Positions 1 through 9,990 of a stretch of 64,000 nt of DNA are shown here, piece by piece. Position 1 is the first letter of the stretch. Each line of letters begins with the position of its first letter. Source of the DNA: Adineta steineri (taxonomy: Eukaryota > Rotifera > Eurotatoria > Adinetida > Adinetidae); assembly GCA_905250115.1 (NCBI GenBank), contig CAJNOI010000042.1, positions 458,020-522,019 of the forward strand. Reading direction: 5' to 3'. Position numbers and translations under genes: made by a program. The notes beneath the pieces are model-generated. The model was given only the letters and a program-made list of their open reading frames with translations, searched no databases and had not been told where the DNA came from.

Positions 1-69
1 ATGCTTTTGCAAGGCATCATATAAAACGCTGTATAACCTTTTCTTTCAGAAAACGGAATTAACAAAACG

Positions 70-957
70 ATGTCGAACAAAAGCACTACCAAAAATCGGC
101 ATCCATCTCCATTTCAGTCAGCCGGATCGTCTAGAATAACTTCTCAAGATGCTAAAGTTCCAGCTACGCTAATCTCGACTGTATACCGCATTACTCGTGA
201 TTTAGTCTTATTCTTTCATCGCTGGATTATCGTTAGGCTACTCAAGCTTCAACTGCTCGTCATCTTCGCCATCATCATCCTTGCTTCGCTCTTAAAGTCG
301 CTGGAGTTGGCACCGACTTCTTATCAACCGAGAAAAAATAGCATATTGAATAAATACTTTGCCAAGTTTGGTTGGGGATGGACAATGGGGTTGCTCGTTC
401 CGTTTGTTTGTGCTACCTTAATTACTAGACGTAGTCATTATCGAATCTGGATACGTCATCTACTTCGTTTGGTGGTAGCTACCGGTATTTGGTGGTGCAT
501 TACGAGGATGTTTGTTTGGTTTGAATCGTATACCGCAATGTGTAAGAATAACAGAACGCCAGGCGCGTCAAAAAAAGTATGTGTAGGCGGCGGACATGAA
601 TGGCAAGAAGGACACGATATTAGCGGACATACATTTTTGCTGCTCTACGCCCTTTTAATCATCAACGAAGAAGTAAAAGCGTATGACAAGGATACCAATG
701 GACTAATCCAGCCCAATAAATCTGCGAATACGAGTGGCGGCACATTGAATATCATTCGAATCATCTTCTATTCAGCCTTGGCAGCGTTAACCATTGTTTG
801 GGAAATCGCGCTTCTGTCCACAGCTCTTTACTACCATCATACATACGAGAAGATCATTGCGGCTATTTTGGCCGTCTTCTTCTGGTATATTACTTATCGT
901 GTGTGGTATCGTCGTGAGGGTCCCTCTCTCTTACGTCCATCATCGCCCACATATTGA
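70..957 (+). CDS. FIT-family (FITM2-like) ER lipid-droplet protein
   Basis: A single-exon gene of 295 aa with several hydrophobic segments (about 55-75, 105-120, 130-150, 185-200, 230-250 and 260-275). The signature His-Asp-Ile-Ser-Gly-His-Thr-Phe lies at residues 182-189, followed by an aliphatic run and Glu-Glu. A second conserved block, Thr-Ala-Leu-Tyr-Tyr-His-His, lies at 251-257. These two histidine blocks identify the fat-storage-inducing transmembrane (FIT) family, ER proteins thought to act as acyl-CoA diphosphatases and needed for lipid-droplet budding. Length and topology fit the family (about 260-300 aa). The ATG at 70 begins a basic, Ser-rich cytosolic tail. A pyrimidine tract ending in CAG at 41-50 may be the acceptor of a 5' UTR intron. 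The family call is firm; enzymatic activity is inferred. Confidence 0.9.
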   Translation: MSNKSTTKNRHPSPFQSAGSSRITSQDAKVPATLISTVYRITRDLVLFFHRWIIVRLLKLQLLVIFAIIILASLLKSLELAPTSYQPRKNSILNKYFAKFGWGWTMGLLVPFVCATLITRRSHYRIWIRHLLRLVVATGIWWCITRMFVWFESYTAMCKNNRTPGASKKVCVGGGHEWQEGHDISGHTFLLLYALLIINEEVKAYDKDTNGLIQPNKSANTSGGTLNIIRIIFYSALAALTIVWEIALLSTALYYHHTYEKIIAAILAVFFWYITYRVWYRREGPSLLRPSSPTY

Positions 958-1435
958 AGCGGCAGATGAGTATATTAGCTAACCCTTTTTTGTTTGCGTC
1001 TGCGGGCTGCTCCTTTTTCATGTCTTTATTTTACCCAATGAAAAATGTTTATTTAATAAAATAATCAAGAACGCTCCCAAAACAAATCTTGAGGGTGTGG
1101 GTTTGGGAACTGTATCCCTTTCTCACGCTTACCTACACCCACATCCACCTTTGTTTGATAAAGATTTATTTGATTTTCAAGAGTAACAGGATTAATTAAC
1201 AATAAACAGAGGAAGAAATTTTTTTTAAAAAAAGCAGCATATTTTTCTTTTTTTGTTAAATGGATATAGATGCTTACTTTATAATCTTATCATATTTAAC
1301 AATGATAAACACATAACTAAATCATAAATCCTTTTACGCCTGTTTTTTATTATTCGTAAAGCAAATAATAATAAAAAATTATTTTACTAAATTTTCAATA
1401 TTTTCATTTCAAGAAAGTATATATATATAGGATTT
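958..1435. other. AT-rich intergenic, one telomere-like palindrome
   Basis: No gene is seen. A degenerate TGTGGG palindrome lies at 1089-1149, close behind the FIT gene. Confidence 0.5.
1089..1149. repeat. TGTGGG..CCCACA palindrome
   Basis: A G-strand arm (TTGAGGGTGTGGGTTTGGG) is followed by a C-strand arm (CCTACACCCACATCC) after about 25 nt. It is a diverged member of the palindrome family seen throughout the window. Confidence 0.7.
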
Positions 1436-2104
1436 GGTATCCGTCAAGAATGTCCTTTAGAAAATGTCCTGGACGAAATGTCCTACAGTTTTGGTCCTTT
1501 AGAAAATGTCCGGTGTTATAAATGTCCTCTCTACAAAAAGTCCTTTAGAAATAGTCTTTTGACATATAGTCCTACGAGAAAATGTCCTTCATTATTAAAA
1601 TGTCCTTTGGCTATAAAATAAAAAACTAGTCGATAAGTAATGTGAATCATATATTTGTATTACTATGACGAGTTAGTGTGGATGAGGGTGGGTGGGTGTG
1701 GGTGTAGATGTGGGTGAGGGTGGGTGGATGTAGGTGAGGGTGGGTGGATGTGGGTGAGGGCGTGGGTGTTGAAAGAGTAAAGTACCCACCCACACCCTTT
1801 TCTTTTCTTCTACTCATTGTATATAAAAGTAAATCCTCTATTCGACTTACTTAGAACACTATGAATTTTAGTTAAATTACAGCGTCATCTATGTTTTAGA
1901 TACACTTCATTCGAAATTCTCTTATTTAAATATAAAGGACATTTTTCAATGCCGGACCAATTCTTAGAAGACATTTTGTCCAAAGACATTTAGTTCGGGG
2001 ACGTTTTCTAAAGGACAATATCTAAAGAACATTTTCTGAAAGGACCAAAACTGTAGGACATTTCGTCCAGGACATTTTCTAAAGGACATTCCTGACATGA
2101 TTCC
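1436..2104. mobile_element. Inverted-repeat (foldback/MITE-like) element with AAATGTCCT subrepeats
   Basis: The ends at about 1446-1511 and 2028-2094 are near-identical inverted copies of about 65 bp, built from short direct subrepeats of the type GTCCTTTAGAAAATGTCC. Looser copies of the same motif extend inward on both sides (to about 1600, and from about 1938). The similarity also reaches outward to ggtatccgtcaag at the left and a matching ggaatcatgtcag at the right. No coding capacity is seen, and no clear target-site duplication could be read. The centre holds a G-rich telomere-like array (1677-1798). A non-autonomous foldback-like transposon is the likely nature. Confidence 0.75.
1677..1798. 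repeat. Telomere-like GGGTG/TGTGGG array
   Basis: About 95 nt of GGGTGGGTGTGGGTG-type repeat on the + strand is followed, after a short spacer, by the C-strand block CCCACCCACACCC. It lies inside the inverted-repeat element and is the longest one-strand G-rich block here. Confidence 0.8.
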
Positions 2105-2520
2105 AATGAACTTTGTTATTTGGTTCGCTGTTGAACTATGCCTCCAGTAACAGTTATCATATCTTCCAGATTTTTATTGAATAACATTTTTAGAATTCAA
2201 TAATGCGTATCGATATGCATGCATCTAGCATTGGATCCTGTAGGATTTGATTATTCGACAGAACCCTATAGAATTCCGTCAATAAAATATTAGTTACTAC
2301 AAATCTTCAGAGACTAAACAGATACATCTCACACCCTCTTCAGTTATAGATAATAATAAACGAATGAAATAAATATATGTTTTTTTATTGTTGCACGACA
2401 AAAAAATTGGTGAAAAGCTTATAGCAAAGTCTGTGCAATATATACTTATTAAGAAAAAAAATGTTTTATATCTTAAATGAAATTTTCATTTCTTCGTTTA
2501 TTAACAAATATCGATAATGA

Positions 2521-2931
2521 TCATCGATAACGTGGTTGAAAAGGTGGAATTCCTATTGGATTTGTATTTAGCCAAGAACCAGGATATGGATTCGGTCGAC
2601 AATTAGGACATGGATTTACGAAAGGACCACTATATGGGTTTTATCCAGGAATAACGTTTGGATTATACGGAGGACTATGGTGATGTTGACGATGACGACG
2701 ATGATAATGATGATGAGACGATCGAGATCTATGAGCGGATCTTTTCTGCACGATATGTTCAATCTTATTGTTATCTAGATTTGTATCGATGGTTTCCAAG
2801 ACAAGATCTGATAATTGTTTCTTCAACATACCATGCGTCAAGTCAATCACTTTGGTACTTGTTAATTTGAACATTAAATTAAATAAAAATAGACTTATAA
2901 ACAAAAATGTTAAAGTCGTTGTTAACTTCAT
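2521..2931 (-). CDS. Small secreted His/Pro-rich protein, in-frame stop at 2641
   Basis: Reading from the ATG at 2931, the first 96 codons give a signal peptide (about residues 1-25), a short acidic/hydrophobic part, a dibasic Lys-Arg, and a His/Arg-rich stretch running into Pro-Pro-Tyr-Asn-Pro. A TAA at 2641-2643 interrupts the frame. The same frame then stays open for 39 more codons to a TGA at 2521-2523. This tail is rich in Asn-Pro, Cys-Pro and Pro-Gly and resembles the sequence just before the stop, so the stop looks like a recent point mutation, a sequencing error or readthrough. The protein is not recognised. A peptide precursor or cuticle/mucus protein is possible, but nothing in the sequence proves it. 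Confidence 0.5.
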
Positions 2932-3660
2932 TTTATATGTATGTTATATTGTTAAAAAATTCAATAATGAATATAAAATATCCTGTACATTTTCGTAAAT
3001 ACTTTTCGCTGCTCTTATCATATTGCGCATGTTTAACTCAGATAAAAAGAAAAGGTCAGAGGTAATTCGATAGTTCAGTAATGGTGTGAAATTAGTTTTT
3101 TTAATTTCTTATTTTATCTATCATTATCTCTTTTGTTTTGATATTAAGAGAATCATTTTTCTTTTTATGTAGATCAACAAAAATAAATAATAATTTAAAT
3201 TTCTGCATGCACTATATACTTTGATAAATGATCTTAATCTTCAAGGTGATCAGTGAAGATGAATTAGATATACTCATACCCTTCTTAGAAACTGTTGAGT
3301 CTACGAGTTCTCTTCTATTTCACTTTGAGATTTGCACATTATAAATAATTCTTCTTCACTTGATTCTTTGTAAGTTTGATTTGAATCATATATGAAACAC
3401 AACATGAGAAGAAAAATGTTCTTATCTACAATTTTATTTGGTATGAGTAATGATCGAAAAACAAAAACAATCATCAAATTCAGCATGAATGCTTCAGATT
3501 ATTTATTATCCTTTTTCTATTTATAATAAACTTTCGAAATAATTTGTTATTCCAGTTCAATATGAATCTAATCAAACGACTCCTGGGAAAGAAGACTCGT
3601 TATATCATGTGAGTCATAAAGGAGTTTTCAATAGTTTACAATACTTTCTTTTGTCTATCG

Positions 3661-3704
3661 AAGATGTGGGTGTAGGTCATACACCCACATCCGACACCCT
3701 CAAA
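3661..3704. repeat. TGTGGG..CCCACA palindrome (compact)
   Basis: AAGATGTGGGTGTAGG is followed almost at once by ATACACCCACATCC and ACACCCTCAA, giving a loop of only a few bases. Confidence 0.75.
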
Positions 3705-3980
3705 ATTAGCCATAACGGTTTTGTTTAATTGAATGAATGCAGTAGCAATAGCTGGTCTATGCTGCATAGTTAAGGCATTATTTGGACAAAAATCTAATAT
3801 TTCATTAAACGACTTATCGTTAATTGTGCTACTTCATCATGGGTATCGAGTGATAATAAAGAAGCTAATGGCAACGACATTAGAATAAACTGATATTTTG
3901 TTTCAACACACTATTTACCAAAATATATAGAAAATGATGATCAAGATAGATCCTAAGTGTATAGTAATAATTATTATATG

Positions 3981-4150
3981 ATGAGGGTGTGGGTATGGGT
4001 GTAATACTCATCTTACGTTCACACCCGCAGCCACTCTCACCCACCCATGCACAATCGCACCTACACCCACCCTCAAGATGTGTGTGACGCTATTGTGGTA
4101 TGCACATTGGTAATCTAAAGCAAACACAATCACACACCTACACCCTCAAG
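3981..4150. repeat. TGTGGG..CCCACA cluster
   Basis: One G-strand arm (GATGAGGGTGTGGGTATGGG) is followed by several C-strand blocks, two of which end in ACCCTCAAGA. It looks like overlapping or repeated insertions of the palindrome family. Confidence 0.75.
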
Positions 4151-4326
4151 AACAATCTGGGACTAAGTAAATCGAGTTTGGATATAGAAGAAAAAATGAA
4201 TATGTTAAGTTTTATTTTTATTTATTTAGTAGGCATAAAGCGTGATTAATATGAATATATTTATTTAATAAAAATAAAGCGTGATTTATATGACTAAAAG
4301 TGAAAAGCAAGAAAACCTTTGTTTAT

Positions 4327-6684
4327 TTAAGATAAATTTGTAGTTGGATTAACTCTACTATTTACCCGGCACATTGTTTTGACGACAATAATAGCAATTA
4401 ATCGACAAATAATAACTAAGCCACCATATAAACCAATTAATGTTAATATTCCTTCGATAGCATTCCGTTTATCAACATATGAATAAATACATATTAATGG
4501 TGAACATGCATTAAAATAATTTGAATAATTTATTTGAAATTTTAATTCTTCAATCATTAATTCATCGACAACTGATTCAATTGTTTGATTTACTGAAAAA
4601 CGACTTGTTTCTAATGATGAATCATTTATTGATTTGAAATTATTTGTTGAATCAATACATGTTTGATTATAAAAACAGTGTAATGTTGTTTGAAATATTG
4701 ATTCAAGTGGATAACAACCAATTAGCATTCCAAAAGATGAACTGACGCATTTAGACGACACTGAACAACTACATCCAGTATAATTTAAGGGAAACATATA
4801 CATAAGCCTTTCACCAGAGCTGGGAGCTAGACGATCAAACTCCAAATTACTTAGATATTTAGTCATTAACATATTACTACTAGTTGTTCCTCGAACTAAT
4901 GAAATACTATTGACAAATGATTGTGAAATTGTTTGTTGAAATTCATTAATAAACTTTTCAATTGTATTATTTAAGATATTTAATGATAAAAGTTGATTAT
5001 TAATATAGTCCGTTGTTCCTAATTGAAAAATTGATTCAGAAACTGTTTCTTTTGATAAATTACACAATGAGGAAAGTATTTTAAATTGTCCAACAGCTGA
5101 ATTATAAAAGTTATATGGTGAATGTCGTCTATCATTATCTCTTTTCTCATATAAATATAAAAGCCACCGATCTGTAATAAATTCACTTGAACATATTTCA
5201 TGAAAACGAGTTGTTAAAGTTAAAAATGATTCATATTTCATTGATAACTGTGAACATGGACATTCCAATGTATCGTTATATTCTTTATATAAATCTTCAT
5301 AGATTTCTAATGATGGTTCATTCGTTGAAATAGGAGTTATATGAGGAGTAAAAGTCGAAAACATATAAAATGTAGTAAGAATTGCAATAACTAATATCAC
5401 ATGTAATCGATGAATAATTTGATTTTCAGTATGACAAATAAAAATTTGTTTAATGAAATTGAATGAAATTGGATGAAAGAAATTATTTGAAAAAATTTTA
5501 TTAATAAATTCCAAACTAATCATAATTAAAAGTTTCAATGCAAGTGATAAACCACCAAAAATACTTATAATAGTTGTAATACTAATAAAAATATTATTTC
5601 GACCATCATATTGATATGTACATGATAATGGTAAACATTTTTTATAATATGATGAAAAAGAAACAGTTGGTAACCAATTTTCAACCATTAATCGATTGAG
5701 AATTATTCCAATTGTTTCATTATATTCATTCAAATCTGGATCAAGAGCGGAAAAATTGAAAGGTACTGGAGAATCTATACGTTGATGAACTATTAACATG
5801 CATGATAGATTATAAAAACATTCTAACGTTGATACAAATAATGATTGAGTTGGATAACAACCATAAAAAATATTCGAAACTGGATATCTAAGTTCTCGGT
5901 GTGTAACATTTGCAAGGTCAGTAAAAATTGTAACAGTAGAATTATAGAATGAAGATAAAATACAATTGGATCCATGAAATGTTTTTGAGGTTATATATAC
6001 TTCTGAATTTCTATCTACTTCAAAACTACCGGTATGTGTACTGCTAGTCAATTGATTTCCTTGATAAATTTGTTGAATTAATTGAATAGTTCTTTTAAAA
6101 GTATTTGTCGTTGTTAATTTCCAGTCTTTAATCGATGAATTTATTTGATTTTCAAACGGTTTTTGTGCAAGAACTTGTGAACTAACGAATTCTGTCCTGA
6201 GAAAAATCTCAAGTGCATTAACGACGGTTTTTTTAGCTTGTTTACAAAATACTGATAGTAATTGAAAATAACTAGTAGAAATTATTCGATAATCAAACTC
6301 AGGTAGAATCTTTGTTTTGAAACTTTCCTTCATGTAATGAATCCATTTTTCAGAAATGAGATCACTTTGACATAACTGATGATATTGTGGTTCAATTCTC
6401 GTAAAATTGGAATAAGATATTAATATTGAATTGCATGGACATGAAAGTGATCGAGGATATTTTTCTTGTAGTTGAGTAAACTGAGATTCAGTAGGATAAA
6501 AGATCGTTTTTGATTGAATTGATTTTTGTAAAAATACATAAATAGTTATAATTATCATTAAACCAATGAGAAGAAATAAATACAATCGTGTTGCATAACG
6601 TTGAAATTTCGTTTGTCGATCTGTATTAGAAGAGTGTTTGAAAATGTTCAATTCAATGAATTTCTTTTGAATCATTTCTTTCAA
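4327..6684 (-). CDS. Four-pass membrane protein, internally duplicated ectodomain unit
   Basis: A 785-aa protein made of two copies of the same unit. Each unit has a membrane segment (about 33-52 and 428-445), then Cys-Pro-Cys, a Tyr/Phe-His-x-(Leu/Ile)-Cys motif and a Trp motif. A Cys-Phe-Tyr-Asn-x-(Ser/Thr)-Cys motif and a Cys-x-Pro-x-x-Cys-x-Tyr motif follow, then a Gly-Gly-Leu-containing membrane segment (about 365-392 and 745-770). Many N-glycosylation sites lie between. The predicted topology is cytosolic ends with two large Cys-rich extracellular domains. The family is not recognised with confidence. Two membrane segments around a disulfide-rich ectodomain, with a glycine before the second segment, recall DEG/ENaC channels in outline, but the sequence motifs do not match well. 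The neighbour at 6901-8160 has a single unit. Confidence 0.75.
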   Translation of the reverse strand: MKEMIQKKFIELNIFKHSSNTDRQTKFQRYATRLYLFLLIGLMIIITIYVFLQKSIQSKTIFYPTESQFTQLQEKYPRSLSCPCNSILISYSNFTRIEPQYHQLCQSDLISEKWIHYMKESFKTKILPEFDYRIISTSYFQLLSVFCKQAKKTVVNALEIFLRTEFVSSQVLAQKPFENQINSSIKDWKLTTTNTFKRTIQLIQQIYQGNQLTSSTHTGSFEVDRNSEVYITSKTFHGSNCILSSFYNSTVTIFTDLANVTHRELRYPVSNIFYGCYPTQSLFVSTLECFYNLSCMLIVHQRIDSPVPFNFSALDPDLNEYNETIGIILNRLMVENWLPTVSFSSYYKKCLPLSCTYQYDGRNNIFISITTIISIFGGLSLALKLLIMISLEFINKIFSNNFFHPISFNFIKQIFICHTENQIIHRLHVILVIAILTTFYMFSTFTPHITPISTNEPSLEIYEDLYKEYNDTLECPCSQLSMKYESFLTLTTRFHEICSSEFITDRWLLYLYEKRDNDRRHSPYNFYNSAVGQFKILSSLCNLSKETVSESIFQLGTTDYINNQLLSLNILNNTIEKFINEFQQTISQSFVNSISLVRGTTSSNMLMTKYLSNLEFDRLAPSSGERLMYMFPLNYTGCSCSVSSKCVSSSFGMLIGCYPLESIFQTTLHCFYNQTCIDSTNNFKSINDSSLETSRFSVNQTIESVVDELMIEELKFQINYSNYFNACSPLICIYSYVDKRNAIEGILTLIGLYGGLVIICRLIAIIVVKTMCRVNSRVNPTTNLS

Positions 6685-6900
6685 TCGATATAAACGATTT
6701 TTAACTAAATATTAAGAGAAGAAATATGGTTTTATTTTATCAAAATGCACAAAATCAATTTCTTTTAACTATCGTTATAACTAAAATCATCAACTGAATA
6801 TCATTAACTTTTTTTTTCGTTCTTTCATGTTTTTCTTTTTTTCTGTTCAATTCTTAATTACTAATTTGCTACTTTTTCACTTTCTCATTGATAGTAATTT

Positions 6901-8160
6901 CTACTTACAAGAAATTTGTGGTTTTGGTGTTCGATCTCGTCGTTGCATAATGAATCGCATAACCAGCGGAATTATCAATCCCAGTATTAATATCAAACTA
7001 GACAATAAACTAATCAATTTTTTCAAGACATAACCAAAATCTCGTCGAGATATTTTTGAATAAGTACATGAAGATGGTGCACATTCTGAATAATATTTAT
7101 CATAAGAAATATTCATTATCCAATCTTCAATCATTAAATTATCAATTATTAATTGGATAGTTGATGTTGGTTTATATAAACTTTTATTATTTATACTCAT
7201 CGCTGTAAATTTGTCACTTGTTGGAAAATATTCAATAAGTTTGTTGACACATGTTTGATTGTAGAAACATTCAAGTGTCGACGATAGAATTGTAAATCCT
7301 GGGAAACAACCTGCTGACATTCCTGGTGTAGACCATGTCAAATCATCCATGGGCTTATACAAATTCTGTCTTCCAAATGTATCGACAATACCTGACTCTA
7401 TTTGATTACAATTGTTTAGATTGCAATCGCACGTCGAGCCATTCGTTTGTGGGTAAGTATGTATATGTGAACTATGTCTCCCGTAGCTATCCATGAAAAA
7501 GATGCTAGTTTGTAGTGTAGGCATTAAGTCATTGGCGATTGTCATTTCGATGATTAATTTTAGTTGAATATTAAAAGTATTTGGTGTTTTTAGTTTGAAT
7601 TGTTCAATTTCTGCATTGATGTGTGCGTGCAGAGATGCGTTTGATAAGATTTGTGGACTTATCAATGTATTTTGAAAAACGACGTTAACACTTTGATTAG
7701 TATATGATTTTGACAAACGACAATAAGCAGCAAGTGCTTGAAACTGCGCATTACCAATACGTCGAAAGTCTCGAAAATTAAAATAAGTTGTATTTGTTTT
7801 CGAATCAATTGCATTTAGCCATCGATCAGTAATAAAATCACTTGAACAAACTTGATGAAAACTTGTTTCCAATGACATAAATTTTTTATATGGAATAGAA
7901 ATATGAGAACATGAACATTTTGCATTGATAGGCAGACGTTGAAATTGTTCTTTTGTTGGATTTGATATAGTAACCATCGTCGATTGTTCAAGTAATAATA
8001 AAATGAGACCAATAATAAAAAGAATGAATATGATAAGTATAATATAAGTTCGTGTACCAATAATATTCCACCGACGTTGTTGATCATTTTCTTGTTCATT
8101 GGAATCGGATGATGGTGACAATAAATTTAAATTCAGAAGGTATTCTTTTAACGCAGGCAT
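6901..8160 (-). CDS. Two-pass membrane protein, single-unit paralogue
   Basis: A 419-aa protein with one copy of the unit found twice in the gene just downstream. It has an N-terminal membrane segment (about 37-60), Cys-Ser-Cys-Ser, Phe-His-Gln-Val-Cys with Phe-Ile-Thr-Asp-Arg-Trp, a Cys-rich middle, Cys-Phe-Tyr-Asn-Gln-Thr-Cys, Cys-Ala-Pro-Ser-Ser-Cys-Thr-Tyr and a C-terminal membrane segment. The genes are head to tail, about 215 nt apart, so they arose by tandem duplication. The motif Glu/Asp-Phe-Ile-Thr-Asp-Arg-Trp-Leu is shared most closely with the second half of the 785-aa protein. Function is unknown. Confidence 0.75.
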   Translation of the reverse strand: MPALKEYLLNLNLLSPSSDSNEQENDQQRRWNIIGTRTYIILIIFILFIIGLILLLLEQSTMVTISNPTKEQFQRLPINAKCSCSHISIPYKKFMSLETSFHQVCSSDFITDRWLNAIDSKTNTTYFNFRDFRRIGNAQFQALAAYCRLSKSYTNQSVNVVFQNTLISPQILSNASLHAHINAEIEQFKLKTPNTFNIQLKLIIEMTIANDLMPTLQTSIFFMDSYGRHSSHIHTYPQTNGSTCDCNLNNCNQIESGIVDTFGRQNLYKPMDDLTWSTPGMSAGCFPGFTILSSTLECFYNQTCVNKLIEYFPTSDKFTAMSINNKSLYKPTSTIQLIIDNLMIEDWIMNISYDKYYSECAPSSCTYSKISRRDFGYVLKKLISLLSSLILILGLIIPLVMRFIMQRRDRTPKPQISCK

Positions 8161-9448
8161 TTGTCACAGTATAACAAATACCACTCGTAAATATTTATTT
8201 TGATTATTCTGAATATAAAATTAAAAATTTCATGAAAAAAAAACGCTACTATTGTCAATTAATGTCTCATTGCTCCGTTATCTCATTACTTTGTTACATT
8301 AAATATCAGTATTTTAGATTTAAAGACTATATAATATCTAGAGAATCATATCATGAAGGTGTGAGTTTTTAATATCAAACACTTACTTGAGTCAGCTTAA
8401 AACCAAAATGAAGAAAAACAAAGTTGGAGATGCGTAAAATGGGAGAAAAGAGTTTCTCTATTTGACGGGATTATTCATCATAAATTTAATAAATGAAGAC
8501 AAAAAAAACGTGCTTTTTATTATTTTGGATCTATCATTGACTTCATAAATCAAAATATTTCTAATAATGTTAAGGAAAGTAAAATCATAGTTTTCCCTCA
8601 GATTCATCATTCATAAAAGATTAGAATAAATTAACAATATGCACGTAGGTGTTTAACATATAGAAAAAAAAGTAGAAGAATGATTTAGATATAATTATAA
8701 ATCATATTTTTTGAACTTTTATGCTGTTCAACAAGGACTACATAAGTATGAATACAAAATGTCTTCGAACTAAAACGATAGATTATCATTTACTGGGATA
8801 AAGATACATATATTGATATGAAAATATTCACTAATCCTAATTCTGAGAATTGGTGGAATTGATATTCATCATCTCAGTACTTCTATGCTTTTTGAGCGAA
8901 TTCATGTTTTTATATATTCTTTTTATCGAACTTCAAGATATTATTTCATTCGTATTTGTATATCTCTTTTTTTGAGAGAAATTTTTAATCCATTTTTCAA
9001 TATGCTTTTAGAAAACTCTTGATTTCGATTGATTTAATATTTCTCTTTTTATTATAAAGTGTTTGGAATTGATTGATATTATTTGAATAAGAAATCTTTT
9101 TATGTATTTCTCATTCACTTTATTTTATATTACTAGAGAAGAGAGATTAAAGATCTTTTTCATTAGAATTGATTAATTCATGATGAAAATATTTCGAGAG
9201 TATTTTAAACGTTAAACATTTATTTTATTTGATTTATAAATTCTTTGGTTTTATAATATGATTTGGTAATCATAATTGTTCATAATGAATTTAAAAGTGA
9301 ATAATTAATCTTTACTTGATTTTGTTTATTAAATAAATATGAGAATTCTTCATTCTAACTAATGACTTTATTAAAATACGAGAAAAATTTCTTAAAAAAA
9401 TAAGTCTATTAATTATTCTTTGCTCTCGCCCATGAAAAACTGTATCTC

Positions 9449-9518
9449 GATGTGGGTGTGGTTGTTGATATGATTTTCATGTATGCCAGATATTCAGACA
9501 TACACCCACATCCACCTT
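9449..9518. repeat. TGTGGG..CCCACA palindrome
   Basis: The arms are GATGTGGGTGTGG and ACACCCACATCCACC, with a loop of about 40 nt. Confidence 0.7.
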
Positions 9519-9930
9519 CGAAGAGTTTTTAGTCGGGCCGATTTTCTTCTATATTTATATAAAGTGACTCGAAAATGGAAGCCAAATCTTAAAGAAATAA
9601 AAAAAAACATGATTGATGATTAATTTAATGACCGTGCTATTGTAATGCCTCTTCAAAATAAATTTTCTTTCATCGATCATTTATGTGTTATTTATCTGCA
9701 CATATAAAAGCATGTCACCAATTGCGCATGAGAATTCTTGGCACGACATAAATACGTCATTGGCTTATGCTCATATGAATTATATTCATCATCAAACCAT
9801 CAGCAGCTTTTTTTTTCATCTTTTATCTTTTTCAGGCGTCTGTCTATGTATAATTGTATATTGTATTCAATTTCTTTTTGTTTTATTTTGTTTTTGTATA
9901 CTTCATTCAGAATCCATTCGACCATTTTGG

Positions 9931-9990
9931 ATGGGTGTGGGAGAGGACTAAGGGTTTCTTTATTCGCATGCACACTCTCACCCACACCCT
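9931..9990. repeat. TGTGGG..CCCACA palindrome
   Basis: The arms are ATGGGTGTGGGAGAG and CTCTCACCCACACCCT, with a loop of about 25 nt. Confidence 0.75.

Larger units (their letters stand above)
2932..4326. other. Intergenic, no supported gene
   Basis: AT-rich with only short ORFs of biased composition. Two telomere-like palindromes are present at 3661-3704 and 3981-4150. Confidence 0.5.
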
